Shown: positions 7,280-14,955 of the stretch, piece by piece | Position numbering within the stretch: the first letter of the stretch is position 1 | Layout of the letters: each line of letters starts with the position of its first letter | Origin: an uncultured Pseudovibrio sp. | GTDB lineage: Bacteria; Pseudomonadota; Alphaproteobacteria; Rhizobiales; Stappiaceae | NCBI GenBank assembly: GCA_947496145.1 | Contig: CANMBS010000040.1 | Location: 1-48,070 of the forward strand | DNA length: 48,070 bases | Reading direction: 5' to 3' | Program-made: the position numbers and the translations under genes | The notes under the pieces: generated by a model | What the model was told of the DNA's origin: nothing | Database searches by the model: none | What the model saw: only the letters and a program-made list of their open reading frames with translations

Positions 7280-9352
7280 ATGCAATTTCATTGGCGGGAG
7301 GGCACTCCCTCTCAATCCATCGATCTGGTGACCGAATTTCGGCTGAGTTACTCCGAAAAAGCAGTAGGTACAGGCGGTGAAAATGATGTTTGGTGGTCAG
7401 CTCTTGTGTATCTGAAAGATACCAGTATCGCTGCGTTTAATGATAGTCTGAATGCGAACTCAGACGATAATTATTTATTGCCAAGCCTTTATTTTGAGGG
7501 ACCTGAGGGCAACACGGTTGGTGAGCATATCATAACGCTCTTCGCACGTGCTGAGGTTCTGGAGGTCCTGAATAACATTGATAATGCATTTGGTGTGCAT
7601 GCAATCAGACTTGGGACAATGGTACCGAAAGAGGCGCTGAATTCAGGGAGTAAAGAGCCATTATCGAGCGGTGTAATCTGCGAAGTGCCTGATGATGCGG
7701 TAACTATGGGGGTTATTGATGACGGTATTGCGTTTGCGCACAACCTGTTCCGTCAAGCCCTCACGAAAAGCCGTGTTGAGAGCATGCTGATTATGGATTT
7801 GAAGGGGCTGAAGGAGGGGAGTGAGGTCCCTTCCGGTCAGGAGCTGTTTCGTCCTGAAATCAACAAGCTCTTGAAAAAGAATACTTATTCTGGTCTGCTT
7901 GATGAGGCAAGTTTTTATCATCAGGCGGGGATGACCAGTTTTGCAAGGATGAAGCATTCTTCGGTTATTTTTCGAGGGTCTCACGGAACACATGTGATGG
8001 GGCTTGCAGCCGGGTATGAAATGGGGACTTGTGCGCCTGATAAGCGGCCCATACTTGCAGTGCAGCTACCGCCTCGTGTGACTGCAGATACAAGTGGTCA
8101 GAGTCTTGCACCAAGTCTTAGTTACGCGCTCTCTCACATATTGCATCGGTCCCGATGTATTCGCTTGCAAAGTAATCCGGAGGAATACGCGCCACTCGTG
8201 GTGAACTTCAGTTATGGCGAGCATGGTGGTCCACATGATGGGACGGGTACCATTTCCCATCTCATCGACAAAAAGCTGAATGAAGCAAGGCGGCGCTATG
8301 GTCAGGAAGTCAGTTTTGTTTTGCCAGCAGGTAATGCAAACTTGGCTCAGTGTCATGCGGTTGCGGCTTTCGACGATGATTGTGGCAAGGATCGTGTTAC
8401 ACTGGATCTGAACGTACTGCCTGATGACCACACTTGCAGTTTTGTGGAGATGTGGATGCCTCACAGCGCATGCAGCCCTCCTCCTGACTTTGTAAAGGTA
8501 CGGGTTGCCTTGCCTGACGGTTTGTGGAGCGGGATTGTTGAAGCCAAACGCGGCTCCCGGCAAGTTCTTCATAACAGTGAGAACCAGCGAATTGGGGAAC
8601 TTTCCTATTCCTTCCGTACAAAAAACAACACAGATCGGGGAGTTATCTTATTAAAGCTTCATCCGACGACCAACTTTGATCCTAAACTACCGCTTGCACC
8701 GTCTGGTCGGTGGAAAATTGAGATTGAGAAAGCCGATATCAGTACGGATCAAAGGGTGGAAGTCTGGATCAGGCGTGATGAGACGTTACCCGGCTATCCG
8801 CCATTTGGGCGTCAGGCCTATTTTGACAATGCTGACTACGTCAAGTTTGATCAGTATGGCGCGCCATTGGCGGTGGACCCTCCAGATTCTGACTCACCTA
8901 TCAGGCGTGCAGGCACACTTAACGGGTTTGCTTGTGGGGATGATCCGGTTGTGATTGGAGGGCTGACACGAAGTAACGGTTATCTTTCTGATTACTCTGC
9001 TGCAGGTAGCCTGGGGCCCGATCAAGGGGATGGGAGTTCGACCCAAGCAGGGCCAGATGCCTCTGCGCGCAGTGATGATAGTCCTGTGTTAAGAGGTGTG
9101 ATAAGTGCCGGGACTTGCAGTGGCAGTATGGTGCGGATGAATGGAACAAGCGTTGCTGCACCACTGGTTGCGCGATTTATCGCCGAAGCCTATGAAAAGG
9201 GGGAGACACCAGACCGGGACTGGATTGCCGAACGTGCCGCTGAAAGTGACATGAGGTTCTTCCCACAACCTAAACCTGCGGAAAACAGAACAGGTGGCGG
9301 TCGGCTTAAGCTCGCTAATCCCTTCAGGGAAAAAGCTTTCATAGATGATTGA
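7280..9352 (+). CDS. Subtilisin-like serine protease (S8 family)
   Basis: With the start chosen here the protein has 690 residues. The S8 triad is present: Asp147 in GVIDDGIAFAH, His235 in GSHGTHVMGLAAG and Ser624 in NGTSVAAP. The oxyanion Asn lies in VLPAGNAN. Long stretches between the triad residues (about 90 residues from Asp to His, nearly 390 from His to Ser) contain an inserted beta-rich region. No signal peptide is visible, so a cytoplasmic role or leaderless export is likely. The frame is open back to 7163, overlapping the previous gene by 74 bases. ATG 7280 is preferred because AGAGGA ends six bases before it and the family-like sequence begins just after. As third gene of the regulator/GGF-PAP2 operon it may process the PAP2 protein or a shared partner, which is inference. 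A stem-loop follows 35 bases after the stop. Confidence 0.85.
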   Translation: MQFHWREGTPSQSIDLVTEFRLSYSEKAVGTGGENDVWWSALVYLKDTSIAAFNDSLNANSDDNYLLPSLYFEGPEGNTVGEHIITLFARAEVLEVLNNIDNAFGVHAIRLGTMVPKEALNSGSKEPLSSGVICEVPDDAVTMGVIDDGIAFAHNLFRQALTKSRVESMLIMDLKGLKEGSEVPSGQELFRPEINKLLKKNTYSGLLDEASFYHQAGMTSFARMKHSSVIFRGSHGTHVMGLAAGYEMGTCAPDKRPILAVQLPPRVTADTSGQSLAPSLSYALSHILHRSRCIRLQSNPEEYAPLVVNFSYGEHGGPHDGTGTISHLIDKKLNEARRRYGQEVSFVLPAGNANLAQCHAVAAFDDDCGKDRVTLDLNVLPDDHTCSFVEMWMPHSACSPPPDFVKVRVALPDGLWSGIVEAKRGSRQVLHNSENQRIGELSYSFRTKNNTDRGVILLKLHPTTNFDPKLPLAPSGRWKIEIEKADISTDQRVEVWIRRDETLPGYPPFGRQAYFDNADYVKFDQYGAPLAVDPPDSDSPIRRAGTLNGFACGDDPVVIGGLTRSNGYLSDYSAAGSLGPDQGDGSSTQAGPDASARSDDSPVLRGVISAGTCSGSMVRMNGTSVAAPLVARFIAEAYEKGETPDRDWIAERAAESDMRFFPQPKPAENRTGGGRLKLANPFREKAFIDD

Positions 9353-9387
9353 CGAGTGACAGGCTCAAAATTTCTTCTAAATACATG

Positions 9388-9427
9388 GGTTCAGTGTCTG
9401 ACAGTCAGAAGCATCAGGCACTGAACC
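9388..9427 (+). terminator. Stem-loop after the protease gene
   Basis: Long imperfect stem (GGTTCAGTG..CTGA with TCAG..CACTGAACC) closing a 12-base loop, 35 bases downstream of the protease stop. It lacks a T run, so it may protect the 3' end rather than terminate alone. Confidence 0.5.
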
Positions 9428-9754
9428 TGCAATTTGAAACTCATCTGACGCTGCTCTGCTCCCGAGTATGCCTGCCCGCTAAATGAGTTTGCAGTGCTCC
9501 TAATTCACTTTAGCCTTACTTACTGTCTTGCGCGACGGGCTGTTGCTGCGAGGAGGCCTTTACCTTGAAACAGGAGCTTTTCATTTCCAGATAGTGGTAT
9601 GCGCAGCACAAGAAAATAACAGGCTAACATGGTGAAATGGTATTCATTGGCCAGGCACTTGTGGGTTTGAAGTGTTCTTCGCGCTTGGAATAGGCGTTGT
9701 TGTGCGACATACTACCTTAGTCGATAAGCACAATTGCTGTGAAATGGGGATCGT
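9428..9754. other. Intergenic region upstream of the MarR gene
   Basis: About 330 bases with no supported ORF or RNA. It should contain the promoter of the MarR gene; I see no convincing -35/-10 pair. Confidence 0.4.
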
Positions 9755-10240
9755 TTGTACAATAATTCAAGACATCGCATGAATCGCGAACTCATTTATG
9801 ATTTAGACTTTCTAAACTCACTTTTTGATTCAGGTCGTCGCCAGATTGCCGAAAGTATTGGTGTGACTGCGGCGCAGTACAGCATCTTTATGCTGATCTC
9901 GGATCGACAAGGAGAGACCGGGGTTAGCGTCACTACGGTTGCGCAGTTGCTGCACGTGAGCGGTCCATTTATCACCACCCAAAGTAAAGCACTGGTCAAA
10001 AAGAACCTTGTTGAGAAAGTTCCTAATCCTGACGATGGACGCTCCACGCTCCTGAGACTCACCAGATTTGGCGATCAAGCCGTTGAAAAGCTTCGTCCTT
10101 ATCTGGAAGCGCTTGACGAGAAAGTGTTTGGGAACTTTAGCCGGAGAGAATTTGATGCGCTTCGTCACGGTGTTAACTTTCTGATCGATAACTGGGATGA
10201 AGCGGAGCGCGTTCTTCCCAGACCTAAGAGGGTGCGGTAG
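9755..10240 (+). CDS. MarR-family transcriptional regulator
   Basis: A 161-residue winged-helix regulator. The MarR core is clear: GVTAAQYSIFMLISD, then TVAQLLHVSGPFITTQSKALVKKNLVEKVP (recognition helix region) and the wing PNPDDGRSTLLRLT, followed by C-terminal dimer helices. I take the TTG at 9755, with GGGGA four bases upstream, as start; ATG 9779 is the alternative and lacks a ribosome site. MarR proteins usually repress a nearby gene and release DNA on binding a small aromatic ligand. The gene converges on the 757-aa minus-strand gene, and a palindrome lies in that gene's promoter region (12695-12708). A regulatory link is possible but unproven. Confidence 0.85.
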   Translation: MYNNSRHRMNRELIYDLDFLNSLFDSGRRQIAESIGVTAAQYSIFMLISDRQGETGVSVTTVAQLLHVSGPFITTQSKALVKKNLVEKVPNPDDGRSTLLRLTRFGDQAVEKLRPYLEALDEKVFGNFSRREFDALRHGVNFLIDNWDEAERVLPRPKRVR

Positions 10241-10275
10241 CGGCACTGAATAGCGATGCAGTGTTGCTCGCCAGT

Positions 10276-10301
10276 GTGGTTTAGATTGCGCCTTAAACCA
10301 C
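10276..10301. terminator. Hairpin between the MarR gene and the convergent 757-aa gene
   Basis: Perfect 8-bp stem GTGGTTTA / TAAACCAC with a 10-base loop, 35 bases after the MarR stop and 38 bases past the stop of the convergent gene. No T run on either side, so it is at best a weak bidirectional terminator. Confidence 0.45.
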
Positions 10302-10339
10302 GGAATCTGAACCATTTAGAGAGGAATAGCTTAAATCAG

Positions 10340-12613
10340 CTATTCAGTTTTCCTGAAGGCTGAGGGCTTGAATTCCAGAACCCAGCATGCCTCAAGTTTG
10401 TTTCTCTTCCAGGGCAGGAACGAGCGGATTCGGTATTTAACCTGCCGAAGTTCCAGATAATCAGGTAAGCTTGCATCAGAACCAACAGATTTTTGTATTA
10501 ATCCTGCCCAGTCTCTTGCAAGTTTGGTTGGTTCTTCGACAACAGGCATGCCGTCACTGTTTTCTCCTGTAGGTTTTGAGATCAGCTGTTTGTAAACTGA
10601 TGGGTTTAACAGGGCGCGCAGTGCGCCGCTGAGGCCGTGCAAACCAGCGCCGAAATCCTGATCGCCTTCATCAGAAATATTAGCTGCGTTTTCGTTATCC
10701 TGCGGTGCCGGCTCGTTCATCACAGCGCTGCGTGTTTCTGGATTAGTCTGATCCGCACCTTGGACAGAAATACTGTACTCGCCTTTCTTTCCGCCCTCCA
10801 TCGGGGTGATTTCAACCTTGAACATTGCCGACCAGGGTTGTTCTTTCACCCATTTCAATATCTTCTGAATGCTTGTGCCATTTCTTATTTTGGCCTGAAC
10901 TTCACCCATGGCGTGATCCTGCAAACTGCTCAGCGCATCGTGGGCCGTGCCAAAGCTTTTCAGTAAGCCATCTCCCTTTGTGTTCAGGAAGTCGTCAAGA
11001 TGGTTTTTCTTCTCCAGAATCTGATCGTTCTTTGCGGTCTGGTCTTTCTTCAGGTCAGACATGTTCAGAGCAAGTTCACCCAGGTCTCCTGCAATTGAGC
11101 GAGGCAGATTGTTGATCAGGTTCACTTCTGCCAGAGTATCTGAGGCTGGTTTTTGCTCAACAACCCAGGCGGTTCGGATTGTGTCGGTGTCTGAGAAGAA
11201 CCCTTTTTGAATGTCATGATAGCGCACTTGCTTTAATGTCATGTAATCAGGAAGCTGGTCGCTGATGTCCCGGCCTCTGGCCTGAGCATTTGCAAGGGTT
11301 TCGCCCCATGTCATTGCCAGATCGCTTGGTTTTTCGACAAAGGGCACGTCGTCCTGAGTTGCTTCACCAGTCGGTTTTGCAGTCAGGGCAGCCAGCATCT
11401 CCGGAGAGCGCAAGCCATAGAAGATGAGTTCAGGGTTATAGGTGAGCTTTTCTTTTGTCAGATCGCGTTGAGCCAGGTCTGTTTCAGCATCGATTTGCTG
11501 GCCATCTGTGTCACCGCCAGCTTCCTGTGACTTACGAAGCTCAGTTACAATATTGAAATATCTGCCATTGCTTTGAATATCAACATCAACAAGCTTTGCC
11601 CATGGCTGGGTGCCAACCCACTTCATGGTCTTAGCTGGACTATTGGATTTGGCCAGATGCTTTGAGACCATGTTTTGTGTCATTTTGGCAAGACCGGTCG
11701 CTGCGTTGACGGCGCGTGTATTTTCATAGGAAAGCTCATCGACAGCTGTGTCTATGGTGGACCCGAAGCTGAGGGCGGACTGGACGTTGTTTGTTGTGTT
11801 CAGGGCCATGCCAAGTTGACGGGCGACCGCCATCCGATATTCGATGACCTCCTGCTCCAGCTCTTCCAGTTTCTTAAGCTCACCGGGGCTAACAGCGTTT
11901 TCTTTTGCATTTTCAACCGTATCGGTCATTGCTTTGCCAAAGGCATGCTGGTGGTACAACTCGTTGACATTCTTCACGAGGGTGTTGCCAAGCGTTTTGA
12001 GATTCTTACTCATAAACACAAGCATTTCGCGGTGAGAGTCCGCCAGATCCTTTGGATTAGAATTTGCAGCATTTTGCAGAAACTGGACAAAGCGCGGGTC
12101 ATCAGCCTGACTCTCGAAGATTTCCCTAGTGATGTTACGCGATTCAACCTTCAGGTTATTTCTGAACTGAAGCTGGACTGTTTCATCTGCCTCTTCCTGA
12201 GGTCTGCCCAGAACATCCTTGACGCGGTGTTCCCAGGCAGCGGCTTCCGGGTCAGCATAAGCTGCCTGCAAAGGGTCCTGTTTGAAGGCTTCGCGTTTGT
12301 CGTGATAGGCTTCGATGCGGTCATGAAATTCTTCGGTTTCGGGAAGTCCGATTTCTTCAAAAACAGTATGAATAGGGCTGGGCTTTGCTCCAGCTGGTCG
12401 CTGCCATTGTGGTGGTTGGGGGGCGTTGTGACCGTTGGCACGAGGATCGGTGGTGCCATTGTGTCCATTACTGGTATTTGTATGGTCAAACTGCGGATTT
12501 GCAGTTTGCGCTTCTGAGCCCCCGTCGCCTTCATCCGGGTAATTCCAGTGAAGGCTATGGTAAACTGCCTTGGCCCAGTCTGTTTGCTCCGGGTTTAACT
12601 TATTGACAGGCAT
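10340..12613 (-). CDS. Unknown protein of 757 aa with internal duplication, possible secreted effector
   Basis: I do not recognise the family. The N-terminus (1-75) is disordered and rich in Asn, Gly, Pro, Gln and Thr. Residues ~80-270 are helical and charged. A unit of about 210-250 residues then occurs twice (~280-490 and ~550-750): both copies contain a KWV-x2-QPW motif (332-338 and 587-594), a KPTGE...PFVEKP / KPTGE...PVVEEP segment, LPDYxxLxQVxY (454-465, 716-727) and end in WVxExKP. No signal peptide or membrane segment is present. A disordered polar N-terminus followed by a modular helical body, in an accessory region, is compatible with a type III or other non-Sec effector, but this is a guess. 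The ribosome site (AGGAG, seven bases before ATG) is good, so the gene looks intact and expressed. Confidence 0.6.
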   Translation of the reverse strand: MPVNKLNPEQTDWAKAVYHSLHWNYPDEGDGGSEAQTANPQFDHTNTSNGHNGTTDPRANGHNAPQPPQWQRPAGAKPSPIHTVFEEIGLPETEEFHDRIEAYHDKREAFKQDPLQAAYADPEAAAWEHRVKDVLGRPQEEADETVQLQFRNNLKVESRNITREIFESQADDPRFVQFLQNAANSNPKDLADSHREMLVFMSKNLKTLGNTLVKNVNELYHQHAFGKAMTDTVENAKENAVSPGELKKLEELEQEVIEYRMAVARQLGMALNTTNNVQSALSFGSTIDTAVDELSYENTRAVNAATGLAKMTQNMVSKHLAKSNSPAKTMKWVGTQPWAKLVDVDIQSNGRYFNIVTELRKSQEAGGDTDGQQIDAETDLAQRDLTKEKLTYNPELIFYGLRSPEMLAALTAKPTGEATQDDVPFVEKPSDLAMTWGETLANAQARGRDISDQLPDYMTLKQVRYHDIQKGFFSDTDTIRTAWVVEQKPASDTLAEVNLINNLPRSIAGDLGELALNMSDLKKDQTAKNDQILEKKNHLDDFLNTKGDGLLKSFGTAHDALSSLQDHAMGEVQAKIRNGTSIQKILKWVKEQPWSAMFKVEITPMEGGKKGEYSISVQGADQTNPETRSAVMNEPAPQDNENAANISDEGDQDFGAGLHGLSGALRALLNPSVYKQLISKPTGENSDGMPVVEEPTKLARDWAGLIQKSVGSDASLPDYLELRQVKYRIRSFLPWKRNKLEACWVLEFKPSAFRKTE

Positions 12614-12694
12614 GACATTTCTCCTGCTAACTAAGTTTTTGCTTCTGGCGAAGACTGTTGTGCGCTTCCTTTGCGTTGATTTTGCGACCCGATT

Positions 12695-12708
12695 TATACT
12701 TTAGTATA
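12695..12708 (-). promoter_or_regulatory. Palindrome TATACT-TT-AGTATA in the promoter region of the 757-aa gene
   Basis: Perfect 6-bp inverted repeat in the A+T-rich leader, 82 bases upstream of the start codon. It could be an operator (for example for the nearby MarR protein) and overlaps likely -10 material (TATTAT/TATACT). Evidence is by position and symmetry only. Confidence 0.35.
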
Positions 12709-12789
12709 ATAAGTTAACTCTGCTTAATTGAGTGAACCGAACTCATCGTGCTAATATGTTGATAAATAAGGCTGATTTATGAAGGTTCT

Positions 12790-13080
12790 TCAGGCGCTGG
12801 CGTTTGCAGGAAGCCTGTGTGCCTCCTTGCAAAACCAGCCGACGATTTGCTTCAGGATTGGTTCTGCATGTTCCATGTCAGAAGTGGAGATACCATGAGA
12901 GCAGCCTGACAAACGTATGCCTGGGGCAATTTCAATCAGACTGCCGTTCTTCAGCTGGTCTGTTACAAATGGAGTGGTGGCCAAAGGGAATACATCCTTG
13001 CCTTTCTTATCGGCACTAATCTTGCGAGTGGTCCAGACCATGAAAAAGCTGCTTTCTTTCTGCTGCCATTGCTTTGGCAA
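12790..13080 (-). pseudogene. Remnant of a LysR-type regulator, C-terminal part
   Basis: 96 codons resembling the last third of a LysR-family effector-binding domain: DVFPLATTPFVTDQLKNGSL, then an APGIRLSG strand and the closing helix EPILKQIVGWFCKEAHR. The HTH and the first half of the ligand domain are absent, and the upstream DNA instead carries the solute-binding pseudogene on the other strand. It is probably the old regulator of the decayed transport cluster. The assignment rests on a short divergent stretch. Confidence 0.45.
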
Positions 13081-13139
13081 ACACAGCTGTGAGCGCTGAA
13101 ACTTTGCGCGTTCCTCATGAATCTGGCTTTGGCGGATAG

Positions 13140-14059
13140 GAAACCATTGACCCGATTTCTCCGCAGCGGTTCTATGAAGCTACCCAGAACGTATACTCCT
13201 GTCTCGTGCGTCAGGGCGAAGGTGGACGTCCTTCTGCGGATCTGTCACTGAGCTAGGAGGCAACACCAGATGCAAAAGAATGGACCTTTGGGCTTCGTCC
13301 TGATGTCACGTTCCATAATGGTGAGGCATTTACTGCTGAAGATGTGGCTTTCTCTCTCATGCGGACCCAGTCGGAATCCATCGATAGTCCGACCAAAGGG
13401 GTGATGGACTATCGCATCAAGATGCTTTCAAAGACGACCTGTGATGGCAAGCTGGATGCGCTGCGTGCAAGTGGTATCGGTACCGGGCCACACAAAGCGG
13501 CTGAGTATGACCCGCTTGGCGCAACCGTTCTTGAGCGTTTTGATGATTACTATGGGGGTATGCTGGGCGTTGCCAAAATGGAGCTGATTGCGATTGCCGA
13601 TCAGAACGCGCGCGTTGCTGCACTTCAGGTGGGGCAGATTGACTTCATTTATGCTCTTTCGGCGGAGCAAGTACCTCTGTTTGCCAACAATCCGAATTTC
13701 ACAGTGCAGTCTGTTCCAACGGGACGCTGGGTTGGCATGGTCATGAACACCCAGCAAGCACCGTTTGACGATGTGCGCGTTCATAAAGCGGTCCGCATAT
13801 CGGTTGATCGTGACGCTCTGGGGTGAGCTGGAACGAGACTGCATGGAACTCCGGGGTCTTTGATGCCAGCCTTGATGCTGCGCGTCAGGAACTGGATTTT
13901 GTCAGGCGTAAAGAGCTTTATGGTGAGCTGCAAAAAACGCTCTGGGAAGACGGCGGTTCCTTCATTCCGGTGCATCTGAACACGTCTTCCAAGCTGTCTG
14001 GCGTTGAGCCGGTTGAGGATTTCCCGATCCACTATGAGAACTTCAAGAAAGCCGACTAA
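13140..14059 (+). pseudogene. Broken ABC solute-binding protein, family 5 (oligopeptide/dipeptide type)
   Basis: Fragments of a periplasmic peptide-binding-type protein read in order: ETIDPISPQRFYEATQNVYS, in-frame TAG at 13254-13256, then GLRPDVTFHNGEAFTAEDVAF, GTGPHKAAEYDPLGATVLER, FDDYYGG, VRVHKAVRISVDRDAL, and after a frame change at ~13823 the normal C-terminus (RRKELYGELQKTLWEDGG, IPVHLN). The signal peptide is missing. Two internal deletions are evident: one before GTGPHK and one of about 150-200 residues after DRDAL. The stop, deletions and frame change make the gene non-functional. Intact relatives sit with two permeases and two ATPases, none of which remains here. Confidence 0.85.
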
Positions 14060-14087
14060 CTGCGGGATTTGAGGTGGTTGTTTCTCA

Positions 14088-14786
14088 ATGCGGGTATATG
14101 GAGGGGGGCGTGGAGCTGGGGCTGGCCAGACGCTGGAAAATGCGAATATTTTTTCAGTGGCGTGGGCTGCCGGGAAAATAACGGCTGCTGTGGCGCAGGA
14201 GTACTTTCACCGGCTTTACATTGACCAGACATGGGACCCGCCGCGCTCTATCGAGCATCATGATGAGCTCGCTGGTATTCAACATGGACGCTTTTACACC
14301 ATGGAAGGATATGGCCCGATCAACGCCGTAGCGCCTGCTGAGATTGATTTGTGCGCACAAGTGACCCTGATGGCAGAGCGTCATGCACCAGACTACCTGC
14401 TGCTGCATAGCTGCTCGGCTGATATACCGGGACATACGTTTGGCGGGGATAGCAAGGGGTATCGCTATCAAATCTGGTCCATCCATAACGCGCGCTCCCG
14501 CACGATACCTGTCTGGCGTGAGATGGGTTATGAGGTGATGATCACCGCTGATCACGGTATGAATGCGGAAAAGCACCATGGTGGCATGGAGGCGATTATG
14601 CGTGAGGTGCCATTTTATTATTTTGGTGATGAGAAAGGTCCGCCCGCTGATACTCTGCTTAGCCAGCTCGGTATTGCTGCAAGTGAGCTTGAATTAATAG
14701 GCGTTTCCCCCGCAACTGGTATGCCTCCGGCGTTTTTGGGAGAGCTGAGCGCCAGATCTGAGAGTTCTGAAAGTGAATTTTCGTAA
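14088..14786 (+). pseudogene. 5'-truncated alkaline phosphatase/nucleotide pyrophosphatase-type phosphodiesterase
   Basis: 232 codons matching the C-terminal two thirds of an AlkP-superfamily phosphodiesterase: IFSVAWAAGKITAAVAQEYF, DYLLLHSCSADIPGHTFGG (metal-site Asp and His) and EVMITADHGMNAEKHHGG (second metal site). The N-terminal part with the first metal-binding Asp and the Thr/Ser nucleophile is absent; the first ~15 codons (VYGGGRGAGAG) are a junction sequence. An enzyme without the nucleophile should be inactive. It lies 28 bases after the solute-binding pseudogene, and both were probably part of one transport/phosphodiester-use cluster that was reduced by deletion. The open frame could still be translated. 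Confidence 0.7.
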
Positions 14787-14852
14787 ATCTTCGTAAAATT
14801 TGGGGCGTACTTTCGGGACTTCTAAGCGATCTTCATTGAAACTCCTGTTACT

Positions 14853-14923
14853 GGCGCAGTCCTTAAGAAACTGGCGGAAAACTTTGTTGCGCGAGTGACC
14901 CGCTGAAACTTAAGGGCTGTGCC
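14853..14923. repeat. Imperfect 15-bp inverted repeat, 41 bp apart
   Basis: Arms GGCGCAGTCCTTAAG (14853-14867) and CTTAAGGGCTGTGCC (14909-14923) are inverted matches at 13 of 15 positions. They lie between the phosphodiesterase remnant and the secreted-protein gene. This may be a 3' stem-loop or the scar of a small mobile element. Confidence 0.45.
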
Positions 14924-14955
14924 GACTGGTCAGCAATGAGCAACCGGGGTTTCAA

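Noticed and set aside
11675-12517. 280-codon plus-strand ORF
   Set aside because: Antisense shadow of the 757-aa gene; Cys/Phe-rich, non-family sequence.
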